From assembly GCF_003344785.1 (NCBI RefSeq), contig NZ_QPMK01000009.1:35451-99450 (forward strand): 64,000 nucleotides of DNA, written 5' to 3'. The position numbers and the translations under genes are program-made. Under the pieces are notes generated by a model, which had not been told where the DNA came from, did no database searches, and saw nothing but the letters and a program-made list of their open reading frames with translations. Positions 1 through 7,859 of the stretch are shown piece after piece; positions within the stretch are counted from its first letter, which is position 1; every line of letters starts with the position of its first letter. This DNA is from Thalassococcus profundi (GTDB lineage: Bacteria > Pseudomonadota > Alphaproteobacteria > Rhodobacterales > Rhodobacteraceae).

Positions 1-131
1 CCCCCCACTTCAAAGTGCGGTGTGCAGGCGGGGTCCGCCGCCCGCTCATGCAGGGCACCGCAGGATCCGCCATCTGGCCCCGCCCGTCCCCTGCGCGTAT
101 AGAACCCCCAAAGCACTCCAAGGACGCCGCC

Positions 132-1454
132 ATGACCGCCTCCCTCTTCGACAGCCAGCTCTACGCCAGACTGCTGCCCACCGGCGAGGCCGGGCGGCTC
201 TTCACCGACACCGCCGAGGTGCGCGCCATGATGCTGGTCGAAGGCGCGCTGGCAAAGACGCAGGGCGCCGCCGGCATCATCCCCGAACTCAGCGCCGCCG
301 CCATCCACCGCGCCAGCCTCGAGTTGCAGATCGACCCCGCGGGCCTTGCCGAGGCGACGGGGCAGAACGGCGTGCCGGTGCCGGCCCTGGTCGCGGCCTT
401 CCGCGACCTGATGCAGGCGCCCGAGCATGCGCAATACCTGCACTGGGGCGCCACCAGCCAGGACATCCAGGACACGGCGCTGATGCTGCGCCTGCGCCAG
501 GTCCTCGCGCAGTACGACGATGCCCTTGGGTCCTTGTTGCATGCCCTCGCCCGCCTCGCCCGCGACCATTCAGAGACGCCCATGGCCGCGCGCACCTACG
601 GCCAGCACGCCACCCCCACCAGTTTCGGCGCGCAGGTCGCGCAATGGGGTCGTCCGCTGCTGACGCTGCACACCGAACTGCGGCAGATGCGCGACGCGGG
701 CCTGCCGGTGTCTCTGTCCGGTGCGGCGGGCACCGCCACAGCACTCGGCCCGGACCCCGCCGCCCTGCGCGCCGCCCTGGCCGCGGCGCTGGGGCTGCGT
801 GATCCCGGCCACTCCTGGCACAGCGACCGCAGCCTCGTCACGCAGATCGCCGCCTGGATCACCCGCGCCGCCACCGCCCTCGGCAAGTTCGGCGAAGACC
901 TGATCCTGCTCACCCAGTCCGGCATCGCCGAGGTGCGGCTGGGCGGCGCTGGCGCCTCCTCGACCATGCCACAGAAACAGAACCCGGTCGGTCCTTCGGT
1001 GCTGGTGGCGCTGGCCGCGCAGGCGCAGGGTCTGAACGGCATGTTGCAAAGCGCCGCCCTGCACCGACAGCAGCGCGACGGGGCGGCCTGGTTCACCGAA
1101 TGGATGAGCCTGCCGCCGCTCTGCCTTTCGCTCTCCGCCGGTCTCACCCAGGCCCATGCGCTGGCCGAGACGCTGGCCCCCGACACCGATGCGATGGCGC
1201 GCACGCTCGCCGCGTCGCAGGGCCTGCTCGCCGCCGAGGCGCTCTCCTTCGCCCTGACCGACCGCATGTCCCGCCCCGAGGCGCAGGCGGCGGTCAAGGC
1301 GCTCTGCAAGGAGGCACTGGCCTCCGGCACCCACCTGCGCGACGCCGCGCTGGCGAAATGGCCCGACCTGGACGCGGGGCTCTTCGAGCCGCGCCTGCAA
1401 CTGGGCACCGCCCCGGCCGAAGCCCGCGCCTTTGCCGACGCCGTGCCGGGCTGA
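132..1454 (+). CDS. pcaB: 3-carboxy-cis,cis-muconate cycloisomerase
   Basis: Predicted cytoplasmic 440-residue enzyme of the fumarase/aspartase superfamily. The PcaB family cyclises 3-carboxy-cis,cis-muconate to the muconolactone in the protocatechuate branch of the beta-ketoadipate pathway. The superfamily signature SSTMPQKQNPVGP is near residues 274-286, and the substrate-loop histidine region (HWGATSQD) is near residue 105. ATG 132 is chosen over an in-frame ATG at 15 because AAGGAC sits just upstream and the family begins near here. No other pca gene is visible; they would have to lie to the left of the window. The related PurB lyase is less likely because the N-terminus and the central motif fit PcaB better. 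Confidence 0.88.
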   Translation: MTASLFDSQLYARLLPTGEAGRLFTDTAEVRAMMLVEGALAKTQGAAGIIPELSAAAIHRASLELQIDPAGLAEATGQNGVPVPALVAAFRDLMQAPEHAQYLHWGATSQDIQDTALMLRLRQVLAQYDDALGSLLHALARLARDHSETPMAARTYGQHATPTSFGAQVAQWGRPLLTLHTELRQMRDAGLPVSLSGAAGTATALGPDPAALRAALAAALGLRDPGHSWHSDRSLVTQIAAWITRAATALGKFGEDLILLTQSGIAEVRLGGAGASSTMPQKQNPVGPSVLVALAAQAQGLNGMLQSAALHRQQRDGAAWFTEWMSLPPLCLSLSAGLTQAHALAETLAPDTDAMARTLAASQGLLAAEALSFALTDRMSRPEAQAAVKALCKEALASGTHLRDAALAKWPDLDAGLFEPRLQLGTAPAEARAFADAVPG

Positions 1455-1458
1455 GCCG

Positions 1459-2679
1459 ATGCGCCTGCCAGTCGCCTTCCTGATGCTCACCGTGATGATC
1501 GACGCCATGGGTGTCGGCCTCATCATCCCGGTGATGCCGGACCTGCTGCGCGAGGTCTCGGGCGGCACCCTGGCCGAGGCGGCGCTTTGGGGCGGCGTGC
1601 TCTCGACGGTCTTCGCGGTGATGCAATTCGCATGCGGGCCGCTGGTGGGCAACCTGTCGGACCGTTACGGGCGGCGGCCCGTGCTGCTGATCTCGCTGGG
1701 CGTGATGGCCGCCGATTACCTGGTGATGGCGGTGGCCGGCTCGATCTGGCTGCTGCTTCTGGGCCGCGTGGTGGGGGGCATCACGGCGGCCACGCAAAGC
1801 ACCGCCACCGCTGCCATGGCCGACCTCTCGGAACCGGCGCAAAAGGCGCAGAACTTCGGCCTGATCGGTGCGGCCTTCGGGATCGGCTTCGTCATCGGCC
1901 CGCTGATCGGCGGGCTGCTGGGCGAATGGGGCACCCGCGCGCCTTTTGTCGCCGCGGCCCTGCTCGCCGCTGCAAACGGCCTGCTGGGCTACTACGTCCT
2001 GCCCGAAACCGTGACCGACCGCATCCGCCGGAGCTTCGACTGGCGCCGTGCCAATCCCTTCTCGGCCTTCCGCGCCCTGGGCCGCCTACCCGGCGTCGGA
2101 CGGATGCTGACGGTCTATTTCCTTTACCAGGTGGCGTTCTTCGTCTACCCGGCGATCTGGGCCTATTTCGGCCAGGCGCGCTTTGGCTGGGACGCGGGCA
2201 TGATCGGCCTGTCGCTGGGCCTCTTCGGGGTGATGATGGCGGTGGTCCAGGGCTGGCTCATCCGCCGCATCCTGCGCGCGCTCGGCACCCGCGGCACGTT
2301 GATCTACGGGCTTGTCTTCGACATCGCCGCCTTTCTCGCCCTCGCCTTCGTCACCTCCGGCACCGTCGCGCTGATCCTGACCCCGCTAGCGGCGCTCGGC
2401 GCGGTCATCACGCCTGCCATTCAGGCGCTGATGAGCGACCGGGTCGGCCCGGACCGGCAGGGCGAGTTGCAGGGCGCCGTGACCTCGGCGGGCGCCGTGG
2501 CGATGATCCTGTCGCCGATGCTGATGACCGCCACCTTCGCCGCCTTCACCCGACCCGAGGCCACGCTCTACTTCCCCGGCGCGCCATTCGTCCTCTCCGC
2601 GGGCCTCATCGTGCTGGCGCTCGGTGTCTTCCTCAGCGCCGCGCGCCGGCCCGCACCGCCCGATACGGACGTTGCGTAA
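1459..2679 (+). CDS. TetA-like MFS efflux transporter
   Basis: Inner-membrane major facilitator protein of 406 residues with about 12 hydrophobic segments. The first helix carries a D-A-x-G-x-G-L-I-x-P-V-x-P stretch, typical of the tetracycline/H+ antiporter (TCR/Tet) subfamily, and motif A (GNLSDRYGRRP) follows near residue 63. It starts 4 nt after the pcaB stop, so the two are probably co-transcribed. Family members expel drugs or aromatic compounds. Position next to pcaB would suit an aromatic-compound role, but that is inference and the substrate cannot be read from the sequence. Confidence 0.8.
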   Translation: MRLPVAFLMLTVMIDAMGVGLIIPVMPDLLREVSGGTLAEAALWGGVLSTVFAVMQFACGPLVGNLSDRYGRRPVLLISLGVMAADYLVMAVAGSIWLLLLGRVVGGITAATQSTATAAMADLSEPAQKAQNFGLIGAAFGIGFVIGPLIGGLLGEWGTRAPFVAAALLAAANGLLGYYVLPETVTDRIRRSFDWRRANPFSAFRALGRLPGVGRMLTVYFLYQVAFFVYPAIWAYFGQARFGWDAGMIGLSLGLFGVMMAVVQGWLIRRILRALGTRGTLIYGLVFDIAAFLALAFVTSGTVALILTPLAALGAVITPAIQALMSDRVGPDRQGELQGAVTSAGAVAMILSPMLMTATFAAFTRPEATLYFPGAPFVLSAGLIVLALGVFLSAARRPAPPDTDVA

Positions 2680-2759
2680 ACCGTCCCTCCCGCGTCGCAT
2701 TCCGGCTTGAGCCGTCTCGGCCCGCAGCGCAGGCTGACACAAACCCGCAAGGAGCCAAA

Positions 2760-3839
2760 ATGCCCCAGATCAAGGCCGCCGTCTGCACCGGCTTCAACGA
2801 CCCGCTCGCCATCGAAACCCTCGACCTGCGCGCGCCGCTGGCGGGCGAGATCGAGGTCACGCTCGACGCCGTCGCGATCTGCCATTCCGACATCCACTTC
2901 GCCGAGGGCGGCTGGGGCGGCGACCTGCCGGCGGTCTACGGCCACGAGGCCGCGGGCCGCATCACCGCACTGGGCGACGGCGTCGCGGGTCTGGCGCTCG
3001 GCAACCGCGTGGTGGTCACCCTCATCCGCGCCTGCGGCACCTGCGCCAACTGCGCCGGCGGGCGGCCGACGATCTGCGACACGCCCAATCCCGGCCCCTC
3101 GCCGCTCAGCCGCGCCGATGGCACGTCGGTGGTGCAGGCGATGAACTGCGGCGCCTTCGCCGAACGGGTGGTGGTGGACCAGAGCCAGGTCGTCCCCCTG
3201 CCCGAGGACATGCCCGCCGAGGCGGTGGCGCTGCTGGCCTGCGGCGTCATCACCGGCATCGGCGCGGTGGTCAACGCCGCGAAGCTCCGCGCCGGAGAGG
3301 ACGTGGTGGTGATCGGCGCCGGCGGTGTCGGCCTCAACGCGATCCAGGGCGCGCGCATCGCCGGCGCCCGCCGCATCGTCGCCGTCGACATGTCCGACGA
3401 GAAACTGGCCATCGCCAAGGAGTTCGGCGCCACCGACGGGGTGCTGGCCAGCGCCAAGTCACCCTGGCGGCAGGCGCACAAGGCCCTGGGCCGCGGCGCC
3501 GATGCGGTGATCGTCACCGTGGGCGCCATCCCCGCCTATAACGACGCGCCGCGCTACCTGGGCTGGGGCGGCCGGATGATCATGGTCGGGATGCCGCATT
3601 CCGGCGCCATGGCCGAATACGAACCGGTGATGCTGGCCTACATGAGCCAGGGCATGACCGGGTCCAAGATGGGCGACGTGGTGCTGCGCCGCGACATCCC
3701 CTGGATGGCCGATCTCTACCGCCAGGGCCGGCTCAAGCTCGACGAACTGGTCTCGGGCCGCTGGAGCCTCGATCAGATCAACGACGCCATCGCCGACACG
3801 AAAACCGGCGGTGCCAAGCGCAACGTCATCCTGTTCTAA
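2760..3839 (+). CDS. zinc-dependent alcohol dehydrogenase
   Basis: Medium-chain dehydrogenase/reductase of 359 residues. Catalytic zinc ligands are Cys41 (ICHSD) and His in the GHEAAG motif near residue 62. The structural zinc lobe has four cysteines at about 92, 95, 98 and 106. A Rossmann fold GAGGVGLNAIQ lies near residue 187. The start follows AAGGAG at a good distance. The general reaction is NAD(P)-dependent interconversion of an alcohol and an aldehyde; the natural substrate is unknown. It is read in the same direction as its neighbours, but an 80-nt gap before it and a hairpin repeat after it suggest its own transcript. Confidence 0.85.
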   Translation: MPQIKAAVCTGFNDPLAIETLDLRAPLAGEIEVTLDAVAICHSDIHFAEGGWGGDLPAVYGHEAAGRITALGDGVAGLALGNRVVVTLIRACGTCANCAGGRPTICDTPNPGPSPLSRADGTSVVQAMNCGAFAERVVVDQSQVVPLPEDMPAEAVALLACGVITGIGAVVNAAKLRAGEDVVVIGAGGVGLNAIQGARIAGARRIVAVDMSDEKLAIAKEFGATDGVLASAKSPWRQAHKALGRGADAVIVTVGAIPAYNDAPRYLGWGGRMIMVGMPHSGAMAEYEPVMLAYMSQGMTGSKMGDVVLRRDIPWMADLYRQGRLKLDELVSGRWSLDQINDAIADTKTGGAKRNVILF

Positions 3840-3854
3840 ACCGCCCCGATCCCT

Positions 3855-3904
3855 CTTCATCTTGCCGGTAAACTCCGGGGGGTGCGGGGGGCAGCGCCCC
3901 CCAC
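3855..3904 (+). repeat. intergenic hairpin repeat, family 1, copy A
   Basis: Begins CTTCATCTTGCCGGTAAACT and continues into a G-run/C-run hairpin (GGGGGGCAGCGCCCCCC). It starts 16 nt after the stop of the alcohol dehydrogenase. Nearly the same 48-nt string occurs on the minus strand at 50651-50699, also about 12 nt after a stop codon. It may act as a terminator or mRNA 3' end structure; there is no U-tract. Confidence 0.7.
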
Positions 3905-3952
3905 CGGTCGGATCGCCAACGGCGATCCGATCCCAGGAAAGGAAACGCCACG

Positions 3953-5185
3953 ATGAAACTCCGGGACCTCGACATCATCGTCACCGCTCCACCCGCACCG
4001 GGCTGGGGCGGGCGCTACTGGATTCTGGTGAAGCTCACCACCGACACCGGCATCGCCGGCTGGGGCGAATGCTACGCCGCCTCGGTCGGCCCGAAAGCCA
4101 TGCGCGCGGTGATCCAAGACGTCTTCGAACGCCACATGCAGGGCGAGTCGCCCGAGAACATCGAACGCATGTTTCGCCGCGCCTATTCCTCGGGCTTCAC
4201 CCAGCGGCCCGACCTCACCGTCATGGGCGCCTTTTCGGGGCTTGAAATCGCCTGCTGGGATATCCTCGGCAAAGCCCGCGACCGTCCGGTCTGGGCGCTT
4301 TTGGGCGGGATGATGAACGAACGGATCCGCGCCTATTCCTATCTCTATCCGCTGCCGCATCACCGGATGGCGGAGTTCTGGACCAGCCCGGAGATGGCCG
4401 CCGAGTCGGCGCTCGATCTCGTGGGGCGCGGCTATACTGCGGTGAAGTTCGACCCCGCCGGGCCCTACACGATGCGCGGCGGGCACATGCCTGCGATGAC
4501 CGATATCGACCTCTCCGTCGCCTTCTGCAGGGCGATCCGGGAGGCCGTGGGCACGAAGGCGGACCTGCTCTTCGGCACCCATGGCCAATTCACCACCGCC
4601 GGTGCGATCCGGCTGGGGCAGGCCATCGCCCCCTACCAGCCGCTCTGGTTCGAGGAACCGGTGCCGCCCGATTCCGTGGCGCAAATGGCCCGCGTCGCCG
4701 GCGCCCAGCCGGTGCCCGTGGCCACCGGCGAGCGGCTCACCACCAAGGCCGAGTTCGCGCCGATCCTCCGCGAGGGCGCGGCGAGCATCCTGCAGCCCGC
4801 CCTGGGCCGCGTCGGCGGCATCTGGGAGGCCCGGAAGATCGCCGCCATGGCCGAGGTCTACAACGCCCAGATGGCGCCGCATCTCTACGCGGGTCCGGTC
4901 GAATGGGCCGCCAACGTGCAGCTTGCCGCGTCGATCCCGAACCTGCTGATGGCCGAAACCATCGAGACACCCTTCCACAGCGCGCTCATCCGGAACGGCC
5001 TCCGGGTCGAGGACGGCTTCATCGTCCCGCCCGACGCGCCCGGGCTCGGCATCGAGGTGGACGAGGACCTTGCCCGCGCGCATCCCTACACCGGTACTGG
5101 CCTTCACCTCGAGATGCAGGAGGCGCCCTGCGACTACCGGAACGGCAACAGCTTTGCCGGAGGCGCGCCGCCGCCCGAGTCTTGA
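3953..5185 (+). CDS. mandelate racemase/muconate lactonizing enzyme family protein
   Basis: Enolase-superfamily enzyme of 410 residues, cytoplasmic, probably a sugar-acid dehydratase or racemase. The N-terminal capping domain (about 1-120) precedes the TIM barrel. Candidate catalytic and metal residues are Lys165 (VKFD), Glu234/Glu235 (WFEEPVPP), Glu260 (ATGERL) and His310 (APHLYAG). Where the family usually has the first metal ligand Asp (D-x-N), this protein has FGTHGQ with Gly208 and His210. AGGAAAGG precedes the ATG. It may sit with the upstream dehydrogenase in a small carbohydrate route, but no transporter is adjacent and the substrate is unknown. Confidence 0.82.
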   Translation: MKLRDLDIIVTAPPAPGWGGRYWILVKLTTDTGIAGWGECYAASVGPKAMRAVIQDVFERHMQGESPENIERMFRRAYSSGFTQRPDLTVMGAFSGLEIACWDILGKARDRPVWALLGGMMNERIRAYSYLYPLPHHRMAEFWTSPEMAAESALDLVGRGYTAVKFDPAGPYTMRGGHMPAMTDIDLSVAFCRAIREAVGTKADLLFGTHGQFTTAGAIRLGQAIAPYQPLWFEEPVPPDSVAQMARVAGAQPVPVATGERLTTKAEFAPILREGAASILQPALGRVGGIWEARKIAAMAEVYNAQMAPHLYAGPVEWAANVQLAASIPNLLMAETIETPFHSALIRNGLRVEDGFIVPPDAPGLGIEVDEDLARAHPYTGTGLHLEMQEAPCDYRNGNSFAGGAPPPES

Positions 5186-5237
5186 TCTTGAGCGGCCCGC
5201 GCTTCACTATGCAACGACCCCCAGAAGGACCAGGGCC

Positions 5238-5585
5238 GTGACCGACCAGACCCCCATCGCCCCGACCTCCGATGCCCGGAGCCGGGAGGAGATGGCAGAG
5301 AACGCCGCCACAGCCGCCGCCTACCTCAAGACGCTGGCGCACGAGGGGCGGCTGATGATCCTGTGCCACCTCGGCGACGGGGAAAAGTCGGTGGGCGAGC
5401 TCGAGGAGCTTCTGAACATGCGCCAGGCCGCGGTGAGCCAGATGCTCGCCCGCCTGCGCGAGGAAGGGCTGGTCCGGCCCCGCCGCCACGGCAAGACGAT
5501 CTACTACAGCCTCGCCGACGCGCAGACGCAGCGGGTGATCGGGCTGCTTTACGACATCTTCTGCGGCGCCAAGGCGACGCGTTAA
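5238..5585 (+). CDS. ArsR family repressor, persulfide-sensor (SqrR/BigR) cysteine pattern
   Basis: Winged-helix regulator of 115 residues. The start is taken as GTG 5238, with AAGGAC about 8 nt upstream; an alternative ATG lies at 5292. The recognition helix region reads MRQAAVSQMLARLREEGLV. The metal motif ELCVCDL of classical ArsR/SmtB proteins is absent. Instead there is a cysteine at 43 (LMILC) and another at 109 (DIFC). This 66-residue spacing equals that of the two cysteines that link through sulfur in SqrR (41/107) and BigR (42/108), which repress sulfide-oxidation genes. No sulfur gene is adjacent, so the regulon is unknown. Confidence 0.8.
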   Translation: MTDQTPIAPTSDARSREEMAENAATAAAYLKTLAHEGRLMILCHLGDGEKSVGELEELLNMRQAAVSQMLARLREEGLVRPRRHGKTIYYSLADAQTQRVIGLLYDIFCGAKATR

Positions 5586-5766
5586 CGCCGAAATTGCTGC
5601 GCCATACGAGAGACGCCGTCTCTCCTGCTCTCTGAGGTTTTTGGAACCGGAGAACGAGGGGCGTTGCGCGAGGGCAGCCGGGCTTCTCGTACGCTCCGAG
5701 GGGCACGGGGTCCGAGTAGGTGGAGCGCGGCGCATGGGGGCCACAACGTCTTGGTGGACGGGACGT

Positions 5767-5793
5767 GTCGCGGCCGTTGCGCACGGCCGCGAC
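5767..5793. terminator. perfect GC hairpin between convergent genes
   Basis: An 11-bp perfect inverted repeat (GTCGCGGCCGT / ACGGCCGCGAC) with a 5-nt loop lies between the ArsR gene and the acyl-CoA synthetase gene, which converge here. There is no U-tract on either side, so a terminator role is possible but not certain. Confidence 0.35.
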
Positions 5794-5806
5794 GGAACGA
5801 AGCGCC

Positions 5807-7705
5807 TCAGGCGGCGGTTTTGGCCGCCTCGGCCCATTCCCAGGGCCGCGTGAAGGCGCCCAGCACATCCGAGACCTGCGCCTCGGAGGCGCCGTTGGCC
5901 TGCAGCTGCGCCACCAGGCCGCGTTTCTTGTCGTCGATCACCGAAACCACGCGCGCCTCGACGCCGGCCTTTTCCAGCGCGCCGTTGTAAACCCGCGTGA
6001 TCGCGTGCTTGCGCAGGTCGGGCTTGAAGACCTTGCCGACCGCCGTTTTGGGCAGCTCGGTCAGGATGGTCATGTGCTTGGGCTGTGCCGCGCGTTCGTG
6101 GACATGGATGCGGCAGTGCTCCAGCAATTCCTCTTCGGTCACCGTGGCCCCGTCCACCAGTTCGACGAAGGCGCAGGGCAGCTCGCCCGAATGCGCGTCG
6201 GGCTGGCCGATGGCGCCGGCGAAGGCCACCGCCGGATGTGCCTGCAGCGCTTCCTCGATCTCGGCGGGGTCGATGTTGTGGCCGCCGCGGATGATGAGGT
6301 CCTTGGCCCGCCCGGTGATCCAGAGGTAACCGTCGCTGTCCTTGCGACCCAGATCGCCGGTGCGCAGATGCGTGTCCCAGTAGTAGAGGTCGACGTTCTT
6401 GTCGGCCTCCGTATAGGTGTGGCCCGCGTAGACCCCGGGGTTGCTGACGCAGATCTCGCCGATTTCATCGATACCGCATTCCTCGGGGCCGTTGCCGGAT
6501 TTCTTGACGATCTTTACGTCCGTGTACGGGAACGGCACGCCGATGGAGCCCACCTTTTTCATGCCGTCGACCGGGTTCACCGACACGAGGCAGGTGGCCT
6601 CGGTCAGGCCGTAGCCTTCGCAGATGGTGACGCCGCAGGCCTTCTCGAACCGCTTGAAAAGCTCGAGCGGCAGCGGGGCGGAGCCGGAAAAAGCGGTCTT
6701 GACCGCCGAGATGTCGGCATCGACCGGGCGCTGCATCATCGCCGAGATGGCGGTCGGCACGGTAATGACGAAGGTCGTCTTCCAGCGCTCGCAGAGCTTC
6801 CAGAAATTGTCGAACACGCCCTCGCCGCGGTAGCCCTGCGGGGTCGGAAACACCACATGCGCGCCCGAGGCGATGGCCGCCATCAGAATAACGTGGCAGG
6901 CAAAGACGTGGAACAGCGGCAGCGGGCACATGATGCTGTCCTGTTCCGAGAACAGAAGTTCATGCCCGAGCCAGCCGTTGTAGATCATGCCGTCGTAGGT
7001 GTGCTGCGCCACCTTGGGCATGCCTGTGGTGCCGCCGGTGTGGAAATAGGCGGCGACGCGGTCGGTGCCGCTGTCCTCGAATTGCAGGGTCTTGGGCTGC
7101 TTCGCCAGTTCCTTGTTGAAATCCTTGAGGTCGGTGTGGCGCTGACCCGCGACCTTGGGCCGGATCAGCGGCACGATCCAGGATTTCGGCGGCGTGAGAT
7201 AGCGGTTGAGATCGACCTCGAGCACGGTCTGGACATTGGGCGCATGGCGGCAAGCCTCGGAGACCTTCTGCGCGAGGTCGGTCTTGGGGAAGGGTTTCAG
7301 CGTCACCACGACCTTGGCCCCGGTCTCGCGCAGGATGGCGCCGATCTGCTCGGGCTCCAGCAGCGGGTTGATCGGGTTGACGATGCCCGCGACCGCCCCG
7401 CCCAGCAGCGTATGGATGGTCTCGTTGGCATTGGGCAGCACGTAGGCCACCACGTCGGTTTCGCCGATGCCGAGGCTGCGGAAGAGGTTGGCGGCCTGGG
7501 CCACCTTGTCGCGCAGCGCGCCCCAGCTCAGCGTCTCGGCCTTGTCCTTGGGCCCAGAAAGCAGCTGGTAGCTGACCGCTGGACGGTCCGGAAAGGCTGC
7601 GGCGGTGCGGCTCAGCAGGCCGTAGAGCGTGCGCGGCAGGTCGCGTTCGGCCCAGGGCATTTCGTTTTCGATGCGATTGCGGTCGTCGATGGACGCATAG
7701 GTCAT
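5807..7705 (-). CDS. acyl-CoA synthetase (AMP-forming)
   Basis: Predicted 632-residue ANL-superfamily ligase that would activate a carboxylic acid to its CoA thioester with ATP. The phosphate-binding loop reads HTGGTTGMPK. GYGLTEA is the adenine/core motif, and HLRTGDLG plus GRAKDLIIRGG mark the hinge to the C-terminal domain. The catalytic lysine lies in the TAVGKVFK stretch near the C-terminus. GGGAGGAC precedes the chosen ATG. It is longer than plain medium-chain ligases (about 540), with an extended N-terminal domain. The acid used cannot be read from the sequence. It is transcribed away from the RTX gene upstream, with a 154-nt gap. Confidence 0.88.
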   Translation of the reverse strand: MTYASIDDRNRIENEMPWAERDLPRTLYGLLSRTAAAFPDRPAVSYQLLSGPKDKAETLSWGALRDKVAQAANLFRSLGIGETDVVAYVLPNANETIHTLLGGAVAGIVNPINPLLEPEQIGAILRETGAKVVVTLKPFPKTDLAQKVSEACRHAPNVQTVLEVDLNRYLTPPKSWIVPLIRPKVAGQRHTDLKDFNKELAKQPKTLQFEDSGTDRVAAYFHTGGTTGMPKVAQHTYDGMIYNGWLGHELLFSEQDSIMCPLPLFHVFACHVILMAAIASGAHVVFPTPQGYRGEGVFDNFWKLCERWKTTFVITVPTAISAMMQRPVDADISAVKTAFSGSAPLPLELFKRFEKACGVTICEGYGLTEATCLVSVNPVDGMKKVGSIGVPFPYTDVKIVKKSGNGPEECGIDEIGEICVSNPGVYAGHTYTEADKNVDLYYWDTHLRTGDLGRKDSDGYLWITGRAKDLIIRGGHNIDPAEIEEALQAHPAVAFAGAIGQPDAHSGELPCAFVELVDGATVTEEELLEHCRIHVHERAAQPKHMTILTELPKTAVGKVFKPDLRKHAITRVYNGALEKAGVEARVVSVIDDKKRGLVAQLQANGASEAQVSDVLGAFTRPWEWAEAAKTAA

Positions 7706-7859
7706 CGCGGGTCCTCCCAGATCTCCCTGCCCGCGTCGTCCGGGCATTCCCCGGGCACTGTGGAAAGGAAACGCGCCCGGCGCAAGGCCGGTGGACGCGG
7801 CGGCACATCGGCTCTGACGCAACGTCGGATGCGCGCGGACGGCCAGGGGCCGCCCGCCG

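Noticed and set aside
1-131. End of an upstream gene or an N-terminal extension of pcaB
   Set aside because: Too little sequence to recognise a product, and the family starts at 132.
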